Shown: one piece after another, positions 17,111 through 26,050 of the stretch
Numbering within the stretch: the stretch's first letter is position 1
Layout: the number at the start of each line of letters is the position of its first letter
Assembly (NCBI GenBank): GCA_035547425.1
Contig: DASZUU010000034.1
Span: forward strand, 74,111-138,110
Direction of reading: 5' to 3'
Length of the DNA: 64,000 nt
From: Alloacidobacterium sp035547425
GTDB lineage: Bacteria; Acidobacteriota; Terriglobia; Terriglobales; Acidobacteriaceae
Made by a program: the position numbers and the translations under genes
Notes under the pieces: model-generated
What the model was told of the DNA's origin: nothing
The model's input: the letters and a program-made list of their open reading frames with translations, nothing else
Database searches by the model: none

Positions 17111-17956
17111 ATGAGTAAGATTCTGGCTGTAGTCAATCAAAAGGGTGGCGTAGGTAAAACCACCACTGCCATCAACCTTGCAGCTGCGCTCGCTCTTGAG
17201 GGACTGAATACTCTCCTGATTGACTGCGATCCCCAGGCAAACTCAACCGGTGGATATGGGTTCGCTCGCGACGATGAGCGCAAATCCACATACGACATCC
17301 TTTTAGGCGAAGCGACGGTGGAAGAAACGCTCCTCGCCACCGAGATTGAAACGCTCAAGCTGATCCCCTCGAATAAAAACCTGATTGGGGCCAATGTAGA
17401 GCTGATTCAGCACGAAAACCGCGCCCAGCGCTTGAAGGAGGCTCTGGCTCCGCAGCGGGATAAATTCGACTTTATGGTTCTGGATTGTCCTCCGGCGCTC
17501 GATTTGTTGACATTGAATTCCCTGGTGGCCGCCGACCGGTTGCTTGTCCCGATGCAGGCGGAATACTTTGCGCTGGAGGGAATCAGCGAATTGATGCATA
17601 CCCTCGACCGGGTGAAAGAGACGTTTAATAAGGATCTCGATATCGAAGGCGTGCTGCTGACCATGTACGACGACCGCACGAACCTGGCGCAACAGGTTAC
17701 CGAAAACCTGCGCGAGTTCTTCAAGGACAAGCTGCTGAAGACGGCTATCCCCAGAAATGTCCGGCTCGCGGAAGCGCCAAGCTATGGCAAACCGGTCATC
17801 CTCTACGATCCGCGATCGCGCGGCGCCGAAGCCTATATGGAGCTGGCCGACGAGCTGCTGAAGCGGAACGACATCGAGAGCCCAAAGGCAAAAGAACGAA
17901 AAGCCGCAGCCAGCAAGCGCGGGAAAAAAGAGATTAAATTCTGGCCCTACGCCTAA
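17111..17956 (+). CDS. parA: Chromosome-partitioning ATPase ParA (Soj)
   Basis: ParA is a Walker-type ATPase that binds the nucleoid and moves ParB-parS complexes to segregate replicated origins. The 281-residue product has the deviant Walker A motif KGGVGKTTTAINLA at 11-24, LLIDCDPQANST, and FDFMVLDCPPALDLLT (Walker B), with the usual LAEAPSYGKPV region. A short Lys-rich tail follows (about 255-281). Two parS sites lie 200-250 bases upstream and parB 18 bases downstream, a complete parABS locus of chromosomal type. Confidence 0.97.
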   Translation: MSKILAVVNQKGGVGKTTTAINLAAALALEGLNTLLIDCDPQANSTGGYGFARDDERKSTYDILLGEATVEETLLATEIETLKLIPSNKNLIGANVELIQHENRAQRLKEALAPQRDKFDFMVLDCPPALDLLTLNSLVAADRLLVPMQAEYFALEGISELMHTLDRVKETFNKDLDIEGVLLTMYDDRTNLAQQVTENLREFFKDKLLKTAIPRNVRLAEAPSYGKPVILYDPRSRGAEAYMELADELLKRNDIESPKAKERKAAASKRGKKEIKFWPYA

Positions 17957-17974
17957 AAATTGGAAGGAGATGCT

Positions 17975-18898
17975 ATGGCGACTGCAACGGAAGCCCCAAA
18001 ACGACGCGCTCTGGGAAAAGGACTGGAATCGCTCCTGCCACGTGTACAGGCAGTAGCAGCTGCTCCGGCTGAGCCCGCGCCGAAGCAGCCGGAAAAAGAG
18101 GTGGCAGGCAAGCCGCAGGAAATCCCTGTCGGCGAGATCGATCGCAATCCCTACCAGACGCGCAGCCGTGTCGATGAACAGCAACTGGCTGAGCTGGCCA
18201 GCTCCATTGCGGCTACCGGCGTCGTCCAACCCATCGTAGTGCGTCCTCTGCCGAATGGCCGTTTTCAGCTCATCGCTGGCGAACGGCGTTGGCTGGCATC
18301 ACAGAAGGCGGGCAAGGAAACGGTTCCAGCCATCATCCGCCAAGTTTCGGATGAGCAGGCGATGGAAATGACCATCGTCGAAAACCTGCAACGGGCCGAC
18401 CTGAACCCCATGGAGCAGGCCCGTGCCTTTGATCGACTTGGGCGGGAATTCAAACTGACGCAGGAACAGATGGCGCAGCGAACCGGCAAGGATCGCGCCT
18501 CAGTTTCCAACTTTTTACGCCTTTTGAGGTTGCCAATTGAGGTGCAGGAAAAAGTTGAAGGCGGCGTACTCAGCTTTGGACATGCGCGCGCGTTGCTGCC
18601 CTTGGAAAACCCCGAAACGATCCTCAAAGCGGCGCAAAAAGTGGCTGCGCTTTCGATGTCTGTTCGGCAGACGGAGAGCTACGTTCAGGGCTTGTTGAAT
18701 CCCGAGAAGAAAACGAAGGGCGATGAAAAGGCGAATGAGCCGGCTATCGATCCAAACGTTCGCGAAGCGCAGGATCGCCTGCAGCGCTCACTTGGTTTAA
18801 AGGTTCGCATCGAGGACAAGAAGGGCCGGGGCCGCGTCATTATTGAATATTCCCGCCTGGAAGATTTTGATACTCTCCTGGAAATGCTGGGCAGTTAA
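17975..18898 (+). CDS. parB: Chromosome-partitioning protein ParB (Spo0J)
   Basis: ParB binds parS, hydrolyses CTP and spreads as a sliding clamp, recruiting ParA and SMC. The 307-residue product starts MATATEAPKRRALGKGLESL, the RALGKGL box that contacts ParA. It continues with IDRNPYQTR, LIAGERRWLASQKAG (the CTP/arginine-rich box) and an HTH region LTQEQMAQRTGKDRASVSNF. A linker of about 20 Lys/Glu-rich residues precedes the C-terminal dimer domain. The ATG at 17975 has AAGGAGA at 17964-17970; a TTG in frame at 17960 is rejected because it lies upstream of that SD. Confidence 0.97.
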   Translation: MATATEAPKRRALGKGLESLLPRVQAVAAAPAEPAPKQPEKEVAGKPQEIPVGEIDRNPYQTRSRVDEQQLAELASSIAATGVVQPIVVRPLPNGRFQLIAGERRWLASQKAGKETVPAIIRQVSDEQAMEMTIVENLQRADLNPMEQARAFDRLGREFKLTQEQMAQRTGKDRASVSNFLRLLRLPIEVQEKVEGGVLSFGHARALLPLENPETILKAAQKVAALSMSVRQTESYVQGLLNPEKKTKGDEKANEPAIDPNVREAQDRLQRSLGLKVRIEDKKGRGRVIIEYSRLEDFDTLLEMLGS

Positions 18899-19004
18899 CG
18901 CTGCCCTCCTCCACAGTTTCACAAAAAATTAGCTTGTGAGGGGCAGATGGAAGCGCTTACAATTGCGCCCCGAAGTCTAAATTCCCATTTCAGGATCATC
19001 CTCC

Positions 19005-20870
19005 ATGGCTTCGTCACGCTTCTATCTGCTTCGAGCTGCAAAAGCAGCTTCTTTTGCTTTGCTTGCCTTTTTACTCACAGAAAATTTGCCCGGACAGGCT
19101 GTTAGTGCCGCAGGCGCGCCTTTGAACTACTCGTGGCCTGCAAAATATCGAAATCCCTTAACCCTGAACACCACGAATCAAGGCCCGGCGGTAAGCTGTC
19201 CCGACCCGGCCATCATCAAGGAACGCAGTCACAGCAGCGATACATGGTATTTGTACTGCACCGGCGATCCGCTGAATTCTTCTGACGTGGACGCGAACGG
19301 CAATCTCCGCGCTCATCTCATCACGCAGTACCGCTCTTACGATCTGATCCACTGGACTTATATCGGAGACGCCTTTACGCACACGCCGGCATGGATTGGC
19401 ACCGCTACCGGTCAATTCTGGGCGCCGGCCGTAAAGCACTTTAACAATAAGTATTACCTTTATTATGTGGCTCCCAATACGCCTCAGGGCGGAGCTGCAA
19501 TCGGAGTCGCCACGAGCGACAGCCCTGCGGGCCCGTGGACCGATAGCGGCGCGCCCGCCGTGGCGCCGGAAAACAATCCATACAATGGAGCACCCGGACG
19601 AGCTGTCATCGATCCTGATGTGATCGAAGACGATGCCGGCCAGCTCTATATTTCTTACGGAAGCTTCAACGGCGGCATCAGCATTCGCAAACTATCAGCA
19701 GATGGATTGACCTCCGACCCGGCATCGGAAACGCAGATCGCCATCGACAATTACTATGAAGGCGGCAACTTCTGGAAACATAACGGCTATTACTATTTCT
19801 TTGTCTCCGCGACGAACTGCTGCGATGGGCCTTTAAGCGGATACAGCGTGCATGTTGGCCGCGCTAAAACTCCACTCGGGCCGTTTCTCGACAAGGATGG
19901 CGTGGCGCTTACGGCATTTGCGCCGGGCGGAACGCTCGCAATTGCCGCAAATGGAAATAATTGGGGCGGGCCGGGCGGCAATGTCATTTTCCAGGATGAT
20001 TCCGGCCAGGATTATATGCTGTATCACGCCATCGACCTGAATGCTCCGTACTTCGATGGATTCCCCGGAGTCACTCGCCGTCCCGCTCTGATCGATCCTA
20101 TCGATTGGGTGGACGACTGGCCGGTAGTTCGCGGAGGATTTTTTGCTTCGCAAAATCAGCAGCCCGCGCCTGCAGCGCAGCCGTGGCAATACAACACGTA
20201 TCAAGGAAAGATCGACGACCGGATGGATTTGCCGGGAGTAAAAATTGCCGCGCTCTCTGATGAATTCAATGGCAGCACGCTCTCGAGCCAGTGGCACTTC
20301 ATTCATCCGCAGGCCGATAACACCTACACGCTCGCGGGCGGCTCGTACCAGGTGCAGACACATGGACCGGATGAAAATGTCGATCCAACCCATGTTTCTA
20401 TTCTGGGCGAGCCGGTTCCGGCAACGGGCGATTGGATGGTGGAAACAAAGGTGACGAGCAGTGTGCCCTTTGACAACTCCTGCTGCTACAACTATGCACA
20501 GGGCGCGCTGTTTATTTATGGGAACGATCAGAACAGCGTCAAGCTCGACGTGGTTCCTATCTGGGATACGCGCGAGGCCGAATACGGTAAGCAGATCGGT
20601 CCGGTCCCGGCAAACTATCCAACCTACGATCATCAGGTGGTAGGCACCATTGGCGCTACGACCTGGCTGCGCATTGTGCGACGCAGCAACGGCGATGCAG
20701 GCGAGCTGTACACCGCGTATAGCTCGCCCGATGGCCAGCACTGGACCAAAGGCGGCGTGTGGCAACATCAGCTCGGGTCAAGCGCGCAGATCGGCATTGC
20801 TGCGCAAAATACGGCCGGCTTCACCATGAGCTTCGACTACGTACGCGTATACAGGCTGAAGAACAAATAG
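19005..20870 (+). CDS. Secreted GH43-family glycosidase with C-terminal beta-sandwich
   Basis: A 621-residue exported enzyme, probably acting on arabinan/arabinoxylan side chains. After the signal (about 1-36) comes a five-bladed propeller of GH43 type: VSCPDPAII supplies the catalytic-base Asp67, VIDPDVIEDD the pKa-modulating Asp, and YYEGGNFWKHNG the general-acid Glu. From about residue 410 (DEFNGSTLSSQWHF) there is a concanavalin-like DUF1349-type sandwich, the usual partner in GH43 exo-acting enzymes. Exact substrate is not decidable by eye. It is a single gene with its own terminator; no SusC/D-like partner is adjacent. Confidence 0.9.
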   Translation: MASSRFYLLRAAKAASFALLAFLLTENLPGQAVSAAGAPLNYSWPAKYRNPLTLNTTNQGPAVSCPDPAIIKERSHSSDTWYLYCTGDPLNSSDVDANGNLRAHLITQYRSYDLIHWTYIGDAFTHTPAWIGTATGQFWAPAVKHFNNKYYLYYVAPNTPQGGAAIGVATSDSPAGPWTDSGAPAVAPENNPYNGAPGRAVIDPDVIEDDAGQLYISYGSFNGGISIRKLSADGLTSDPASETQIAIDNYYEGGNFWKHNGYYYFFVSATNCCDGPLSGYSVHVGRAKTPLGPFLDKDGVALTAFAPGGTLAIAANGNNWGGPGGNVIFQDDSGQDYMLYHAIDLNAPYFDGFPGVTRRPALIDPIDWVDDWPVVRGGFFASQNQQPAPAAQPWQYNTYQGKIDDRMDLPGVKIAALSDEFNGSTLSSQWHFIHPQADNTYTLAGGSYQVQTHGPDENVDPTHVSILGEPVPATGDWMVETKVTSSVPFDNSCCYNYAQGALFIYGNDQNSVKLDVVPIWDTREAEYGKQIGPVPANYPTYDHQVVGTIGATTWLRIVRRSNGDAGELYTAYSSPDGQHWTKGGVWQHQLGSSAQIGIAAQNTAGFTMSFDYVRVYRLKNK

Positions 20871-20881
20871 GAGTATTTTTT

Positions 20882-20923
20882 ATCGAGCAAGAGCGAGTAT
20901 TCCGCGCTCTTGCTCGATTTTAT
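20882..20923 (+). terminator. Rho-independent terminator after GH43 gene
   Basis: Perfect 14-base stem: ATCGAGCAAGAGCG (20882-20895) with CGCTCTTGCTCGAT (20905-20918), nine-base loop, then TTTATTTC. On the opposite strand the hairpin is followed by A-rich sequence, so it works for the plus-strand gene only. Confidence 0.92.
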
Positions 20924-20930
20924 TTCACGG

Positions 20931-22001
20931 CTACGCGGAGCTATTCTCAAAATCGATGACTGCGACTCCGGTCATGTCGTACTGACCCATCGCCGTTAGG
21001 ACGTCATTCACGCCTTCCAGTGGAATACGCCGATGTACGAGCTTACCGGGTTGCAGCGTACCGGTTTCGCACATTGCCAACATAGTGCCGTATCGTTGCC
21101 CCTGCATGCCAAAAGCGCCATAGAGTCTTAATTCGTTCAGCAAAATTACATCTATGGGAAGGCCTACATATCCAGCTTCGACGCTGGTAGTGTGGCCAAG
21201 CTGTACATGGCGTCCTTGCTTGCGCAATGAGAGGACGGAATTCCGGCATGTCTCCGCAATGCCTAAGGCATCCACTGAGACGTGCGCGCCGCCTTTCGTC
21301 CATTCTCTGATGGCTTCGACGGGATTCTCTCTGCGGCTTTGAATCGTGTGGAGAGCGCCGACTTCACGCGCAGCGTTCAATGCTTTATCGCCGATATCGA
21401 CGGCGATGACATTCGCTCCAATTGAAGCCGCGATCTGCACGGCTGCTAATCCCATGCCGCCCACGCCATGCACTACGACCCACTCGCCTCCGCGAACATT
21501 TGCCTGATCCAGGACACCATGAAAAGCAGCCATGTAGCGGCAAGCCAGGCTGGCTGAATCCGCAAATGACATGGCATCCGGCAATCGAACCAGATTTACA
21601 TCCGCATGGCGGATTGCAACGTATTCGCCGAAGGCTCCCCAATAGGAAACTCCGGGCACGAGATTCGCGCCGGAATCACAAATGTGCTGATTGCCGCTTA
21701 AACACCATTCGCAGCTGCCTTCACCCGGATTCATAGGAAAGATCACGCGGTCACCGCGTTTCCAATGGCGCACATTACGGCCTACCTCCTCAATCGTGCC
21801 GCTGAACTCGTGTCCCAGAACAAATGGAGGATCGATTGCGAGATCACGCCAGGCCCAATCTCCCGTCCACAGATGCCAGTCGGTCCTGCAGATTCCGTTA
21901 GCGCCCACACGAATGATCGCGCCATCAGGCGAGCATTCGGGATCGGGAACATTGCAGACGACAAGAAGCTCATTCAGCTTTTCAACAACGGCGGCTCGCA
22001 T
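20931..22001 (-). CDS. Zinc-dependent alcohol dehydrogenase, MDR family
   Basis: A 356-residue medium-chain dehydrogenase/reductase oxidising an alcohol with NAD(P). Catalytic zinc ligands appear as Cys38 (GICRTDWH) and His64-Glu65 (VLGHEFSG); the Rossmann loop reads GVGGMGLAAVQIA. The structural-zinc lobe has only three of the four usual cysteines (97, 100 and 108); the first position is Glu94, which may still bind metal or mean loss of that site. SD AGGAGA lies just before the ATG at 22001. It is divergent from a TetR regulator 87 bases away, which probably controls it. Confidence 0.92.
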   Translation of the reverse strand: MRAAVVEKLNELLVVCNVPDPECSPDGAIIRVGANGICRTDWHLWTGDWAWRDLAIDPPFVLGHEFSGTIEEVGRNVRHWKRGDRVIFPMNPGEGSCEWCLSGNQHICDSGANLVPGVSYWGAFGEYVAIRHADVNLVRLPDAMSFADSASLACRYMAAFHGVLDQANVRGGEWVVVHGVGGMGLAAVQIAASIGANVIAVDIGDKALNAAREVGALHTIQSRRENPVEAIREWTKGGAHVSVDALGIAETCRNSVLSLRKQGRHVQLGHTTSVEAGYVGLPIDVILLNELRLYGAFGMQGQRYGTMLAMCETGTLQPGKLVHRRIPLEGVNDVLTAMGQYDMTGVAVIDFENSSA

Positions 22002-22007
22002 AGCTAT

Positions 22008-22041
22008 CTCCTATTATTTGTTGATTGACAAAGAATAGGAG
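22008..22041. promoter_or_regulatory. Candidate TetR operator between the dehydrogenase and regulator genes
   Basis: CTCCTATT (22008-22015) and AATAGGAG (22034-22041) are perfect eight-base inverted arms around an 18-base spacer that holds a -35-like TTGACA at 22025-22030. The left arm doubles as the SD of the minus-strand dehydrogenase. Position and symmetry suit a TetR-family dimer site; part of the symmetry may be chance from two SD-like sequences. Confidence 0.45.
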
Positions 22042-22088
22042 AGATAAAGATTCATGTCAAATAAGTGCATACAATAAGAACGGAGAAT

Positions 22089-22676
22089 ATGGCAGGGCGT
22101 CCACGGGAATTCGACAAGGCAGCAGCGCTTGTACGCGCGCGCGATCTTTTCTGGGAGCGTGGATACGAAGGCGTATCGATGTCCGACCTGGTGCAAGCGC
22201 TGGGTATTGCATCAGCGCGTATTTATGCAGCCTTTGGCTCCAAAGAAAATTTGTTTCGAGAGGCCATTGCCCTTTACGAAGCGAATGAAGGCGGGTTTGC
22301 CGATCGCGCTCTCAAAGAAGAGCCAACAGCATTGCGCGCCATTGAGAGAATGCTTCGCGAAGGCATTGAGCTCTATACAGGAAAAAAGAACCCTCGAGGG
22401 TGCATGGTGGTTGCATCGGCTACAAACTGCTCCAGTGAAAATGAGCCCTTGCGAGAATGGCTGGAACAGCATCGGCGCGCCCGGACCGCAAGCATTGTGA
22501 AGCGGATTAAGAAGGCGATTCGAGAGGGCGAACTACCTAAAAAAGCAGATGCGCAGGCGTTCGGCGATCTCTGTGCAGCCGCCTTACATGGAATTTCTGT
22601 ACAAGCGCGTGACGGGGTAAGCCGGGAACGATTGCTGGCAACAGTTCCCCTGGTCCTCAGACTGTTGCAAGCTTGA
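22089..22676 (+). CDS. TetR/AcrR family transcriptional repressor
   Basis: A 195-residue regulator starting MAGRPREFDKAAALVRARDL, with the TetR helix-turn-helix VSMSDLVQALGIASARIYAAF at about 32-52 followed by GSKENLF. The C-terminal ligand domain has a WLEQHRRAR segment typical of the TetR_C group whose members often govern divergent dehydrogenases or efflux genes. The ATG at 22089 follows CGGAGA; an in-frame upstream ATG at 22065 is less likely. Divergent pairing with the alcohol dehydrogenase implies local autoregulation. The inducer is unknown. Confidence 0.92.
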   Translation: MAGRPREFDKAAALVRARDLFWERGYEGVSMSDLVQALGIASARIYAAFGSKENLFREAIALYEANEGGFADRALKEEPTALRAIERMLREGIELYTGKKNPRGCMVVASATNCSSENEPLREWLEQHRRARTASIVKRIKKAIREGELPKKADAQAFGDLCAAALHGISVQARDGVSRERLLATVPLVLRLLQA

Positions 22677-22726
22677 ATGCAGGACAGCTATAGCAATCCA
22701 ATGCGGGCGCAGCACGTGAAAGCAGC

Positions 22727-23416
22727 TTATTCCGGCGGAGGTGACGGCTTGTTTGCCAGATCGCAGGCGCGCCATAGATACCAGCTGGCTACTGAACGCC
22801 ATGGTTCCCAGCGTTTGCCGCGACGCAGCATCTCTTCCGGCTTTGCCAGCATGGATGCATCGAAGGGTTTGTTCTTCGGCAGCTTTTTAAATGTGAGAGA
22901 AAAGCCTTTACGCACGCCATAATCGGTGATGGGGAAAACATTCGGCCTGCCGAGACGAAAGATCAAAAGCATTTCTACCGTCCATTTGCCGATGCCGCGC
23001 ACCTCCGTAAGCCGCTCTACAATTTCTTCGTCCGACATACGGCGAATCTGCAGCAGCGTGGGTACTGTGCCGTCGATAGTTTTGGCGGCGAGGTCGCGCA
23101 AAGCCTTGCTTTTGCCGGCAGAAAGGCCTGCAGAGCGCAGCATGTCATCACTTGCGCCGAGCAGATGCTCCGGGCTGGGGTGAATTTCGCCGAAAAGGGT
23201 GAGCAGACGCCGTAGAATCGCCGCAGCGGCTTTTCCGTGCAGTTGCTGGTAAATGATGGATTCGAGGAGAGCCTCAAAAGGCGAATGCTGGCTTTTGAGC
23301 TTCATGGTGAAAGGGCCGGCGCGCTCGATCAGCTCGCCAAGCTTTGGATCGGCGGCGGAGAGCTCGCGGCAGGCCAGAGCGGCATCGTATCGTACAGGGC
23401 GTCGTCCATCAGTCAT
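22727..23416 (-). CDS. DNA-3-methyladenine glycosylase II-like (AlkA/HhH-GPD family)
   Basis: A 229-residue base-excision repair enzyme removing alkylated bases. It has the helix-hairpin-helix LTEVRGIGKWTVEMLLIF followed by the catalytic Asp in FPITDYG, and an N-terminal SPFEALLESIIYQQLHGKAA helix typical of AlkA-like proteins. The frame could extend to an ATG at 23470, but that would run into the divergent aldehyde dehydrogenase start; the ATG at 23416 is preferred. Only about 41 bases then separate the divergent starts. The protein is shorter than E. coli AlkA because it lacks the first beta domain, matching the short bacterial/archaeal group. Confidence 0.9.
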   Translation of the reverse strand: MTDGRRPVRYDAALACRELSAADPKLGELIERAGPFTMKLKSQHSPFEALLESIIYQQLHGKAAAAILRRLLTLFGEIHPSPEHLLGASDDMLRSAGLSAGKSKALRDLAAKTIDGTVPTLLQIRRMSDEEIVERLTEVRGIGKWTVEMLLIFRLGRPNVFPITDYGVRKGFSLTFKKLPKNKPFDASMLAKPEEMLRRGKRWEPWRSVASWYLWRACDLANKPSPPPE

Positions 23417-23457
23417 CGGTGCAAGTGTACGCGAATTCGGGCGATAATGGGGAACAA

Positions 23458-24900
23458 ATGGCGAATGCAAAGATGAACCGCGGATTTTTGCTGGGTGGGC
23501 AGGAAATATTTGAAGGCAAAGAGGTAGAGATTCGCTCGCCCTGGGATCAGGGAATTGTGGGAACCGTGCGGCAAGCGGACCGTGGCCATGCTATGGAAGC
23601 GGTACAGAAGCTGGATGCTGCATTTGCCGCTACCCGTAAGCTGGCCGCTTATCAGCGTAAACAAATATTGGAACATGTGGCTGATCGTATTGCCGCCGAG
23701 AAAGAGTCGCTGGCAATGCTGATTGTGGCAGAAGCCGGCAAGCCCGTAAAAACGGCGCGCGCAGAAGTCGACCGCGCTGTTTTGACCTTTCGCACCGCTG
23801 CGGAAGAAACTGTGCGAGAGGATGGCGAGATACTATCGCTTGACCTGCTGAAAGGCACAGAAGGCCGCTGGGGAATGGTGCGGCGTTTCCCGATAGGCCC
23901 GATCTTCGCCGTCACGCCGTTCAACTTTCCAGTGAATCTTGTCGCGCATAAGCTGGCTCCGGCAATTGCCGCCGGCTGCCCGATTTTGCTTAAGCCCGCG
24001 CCACAAACGCCATTTTGTTCCTTGCGGCTTGGCGATTTTCTTCTCGAAGCCGGCTGGCCCGCAGATGCGCTCGCCATCATGCCTCTTTCCAATGGAGATA
24101 CGGTCTTCCTTCTGGAGCATGAAGATCGGCTGAAGGCATTCAGCTTTACCGGAAGCGCGAAGGTAGGCTGGGCGCTGAAGCAAAAAGCTGCCAAGAAGCG
24201 CGTTCTGCTTGAACTTGGCGGCAATGCGGCCATCATCGTTCACAGCGACTGGCCCGATCTCGCAGCTGCCGCAAAAAACATCGTCGCAGCAGGAACAAGC
24301 TACGCGGGCCAGAGCTGCATTTCCGTGCAGCGTGTTTATGTCGAGCGGCCTATCTTTGACGCATTCAGGCAACAGGCGGTTCAGGCGGCGGGAACGCTGG
24401 TATGCGGAGATCCTGCGAACGAGGCCACCGATGTTGGACCGGTGATTCGCCTTGAGGATGCAGAACGCATTGAAGGCTGGATCGATGAAGCCCGCGCGGG
24501 CGGAGCCGAGGTCTTAACCGGAGGCTCACGGGAAGGCATGCTGGTTGAGCCGACATTGCTCACCGGCACACGCAGTTCCATGAAGGTTCTCGATGAAGAA
24601 GTATTCGCGCCGGTCATTGTGGTCGAGCCATACGACGATTTCGATGCGGTGCTCGATGAAGTCAATCGTTCACGCTATGGGCTACAGGCAGGACTATTGA
24701 CACGCGATGCCGGACGGATCTTTCGTGCCTATGAACGGCTCGATGTCGGCGGGCTGATCGTTGGTGATATGCCGACGTGGCGCCTCGATCCTATGCCATA
24801 TGGTGGAGTGAAGGATTCCGGAATGGGCCGCGAGGGATTGCGCTACGCCATGGAAGAGATGACCGAGCGCAAACTTCTGGTCATGGCAATCAACACATAG
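23458..24900 (+). CDS. NAD(P)-dependent aldehyde dehydrogenase
   Basis: A 480-residue cytosolic enzyme of the ALDH superfamily converting an aldehyde to its acid. The nucleotide-binding TPFNFPVNLVAHKLAPA, LLELGGNAA (general-base Glu) and AGQSCISVQRVYV (catalytic Cys) are all intact, with the C-terminal PYGGVKDSGMGREG signature. The sequence is closest to the glyceraldehyde-3-phosphate/lactaldehyde-type ALDHs; substrate is not certain. The ATG at 23458 follows GGGGA; the open frame upstream overlaps the divergent gene and is rejected. The Rieske oxygenase gene follows after 40 bases. Confidence 0.93.
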   Translation: MANAKMNRGFLLGGQEIFEGKEVEIRSPWDQGIVGTVRQADRGHAMEAVQKLDAAFAATRKLAAYQRKQILEHVADRIAAEKESLAMLIVAEAGKPVKTARAEVDRAVLTFRTAAEETVREDGEILSLDLLKGTEGRWGMVRRFPIGPIFAVTPFNFPVNLVAHKLAPAIAAGCPILLKPAPQTPFCSLRLGDFLLEAGWPADALAIMPLSNGDTVFLLEHEDRLKAFSFTGSAKVGWALKQKAAKKRVLLELGGNAAIIVHSDWPDLAAAAKNIVAAGTSYAGQSCISVQRVYVERPIFDAFRQQAVQAAGTLVCGDPANEATDVGPVIRLEDAERIEGWIDEARAGGAEVLTGGSREGMLVEPTLLTGTRSSMKVLDEEVFAPVIVVEPYDDFDAVLDEVNRSRYGLQAGLLTRDAGRIFRAYERLDVGGLIVGDMPTWRLDPMPYGGVKDSGMGREGLRYAMEEMTERKLLVMAINT

Positions 24901-24940
24901 GCAGCGAAAGATTCCGTAGCCGCGCTATAGTGAGAAAAGC

Positions 24941-26050
24941 ATGGCGACAAGGCTCACACAGATTGCGGCTCCACAAGGCCCCAGCACAACGCTGATTTAC
25001 AACGACTGGTATCCGGCACTGCGCAGTGAATTACTGCAAGGCAAAAGGCTTGAAACCGTCATGCTTATGGGCATCCCGATGGTGCTCGGCCGCCGCGCCG
25101 ATGGACGGCTTTTTGCCATGCGCGACAGCTGTCCGCACCGCGGCATTCCGCTTTCCTGTGGCTGGTTCGACGGCAAGCATTTGACCTGCAAATATCATGG
25201 ATGGGCCTTTGAACCGGTGAGCGGACAGTGCAAAGAAATTCCCTCGCTCACCAGCCACGACACGCTGGATGCTACGCGCATCTACGGCACAGCTTTCCCC
25301 TGTGAAGAGCGCGATGGATATGCGTGGGTCTATGTGCCTGAGCCCGGCGCAGGCCGCGTGCGCGGCGAGGAAGCAGCGCTTCCGCCTGTGCCCGAAACGC
25401 CGAAGTTCAGCACGCGCTTCCGCAGCCGGCATCTCACGGCCGAGCTGCCCTGCAATGTCGATCACGGCATCATTGGCCTTATGGATCCGGCGCATGGCCC
25501 CTTTGTGCATCAATCGTGGTGGTGGCGGAAGCAGGCGAGCATTCACGAGAAAGAAAAGCATTTCGAGCCCATCGAGCAAGGATTCCGCATGGCTTCGCAT
25601 GCTCCTTCAGCAAACAGCGCTCCATATAAGCTGCTCGGAGTTTACGGCGAGCCGATCACAACTACGATTGACTTTGTTTTGCCGAATCGGCGCTACGAGA
25701 CGATTCGCGCCGGCGACAAATGGTTCTCCAGCCTGACGACTGTAACTCCAACTGTTACGAATGCGTGCCGCATCGATGTTTATGCAGCCTGGAACGTGTT
25801 TTATCGCATTCCATTTGTAACAACGATCGCTACATTCTTCGGCAAGCGCTTTGTGGAACAGGACCAGGTAACGATGATTCAACAGGCAGAGGGATTGAAG
25901 TACGATCCGACGCTCATGCTGATTGACGACGCGGACCGGCCTGCAAAGTGGTACTTCGCGCTCAAGCAGGCGCGGCTTGAAGCTGCCGCGAGCGGCCAGC
26001 CGATGCGGCATCCGATGCATGGCCCGGTCACGCTGCGCTGGCGCAGCTGA
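24941..26050 (+). CDS. Rieske [2Fe-2S] non-haem iron oxygenase, alpha-subunit type
   Basis: A 369-residue ring-hydroxylating or demethylating oxygenase-type protein. The Rieske cluster is bound by Cys64-x-His66 and Cys83-xx-His86 (CPHRGIP, CKYHGW). The mononuclear iron site is the NVDHGIIGLMDPAH region, with DPAHGPFVH giving the D-x2-H-x4-H facial triad. Electrons must come from a reductase/ferredoxin encoded elsewhere; none is adjacent. The substrate is unknown (resembles pheophorbide-oxygenase/vanillate-demethylase-like single-component alphas). TATAGT (24926-24931) lies nine bases before the ATG. The stop codon directly abuts that of the convergent GH57 gene. Confidence 0.9.
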   Translation: MATRLTQIAAPQGPSTTLIYNDWYPALRSELLQGKRLETVMLMGIPMVLGRRADGRLFAMRDSCPHRGIPLSCGWFDGKHLTCKYHGWAFEPVSGQCKEIPSLTSHDTLDATRIYGTAFPCEERDGYAWVYVPEPGAGRVRGEEAALPPVPETPKFSTRFRSRHLTAELPCNVDHGIIGLMDPAHGPFVHQSWWWRKQASIHEKEKHFEPIEQGFRMASHAPSANSAPYKLLGVYGEPITTTIDFVLPNRRYETIRAGDKWFSSLTTVTPTVTNACRIDVYAAWNVFYRIPFVTTIATFFGKRFVEQDQVTMIQQAEGLKYDPTLMLIDDADRPAKWYFALKQARLEAAASGQPMRHPMHGPVTLRWRS

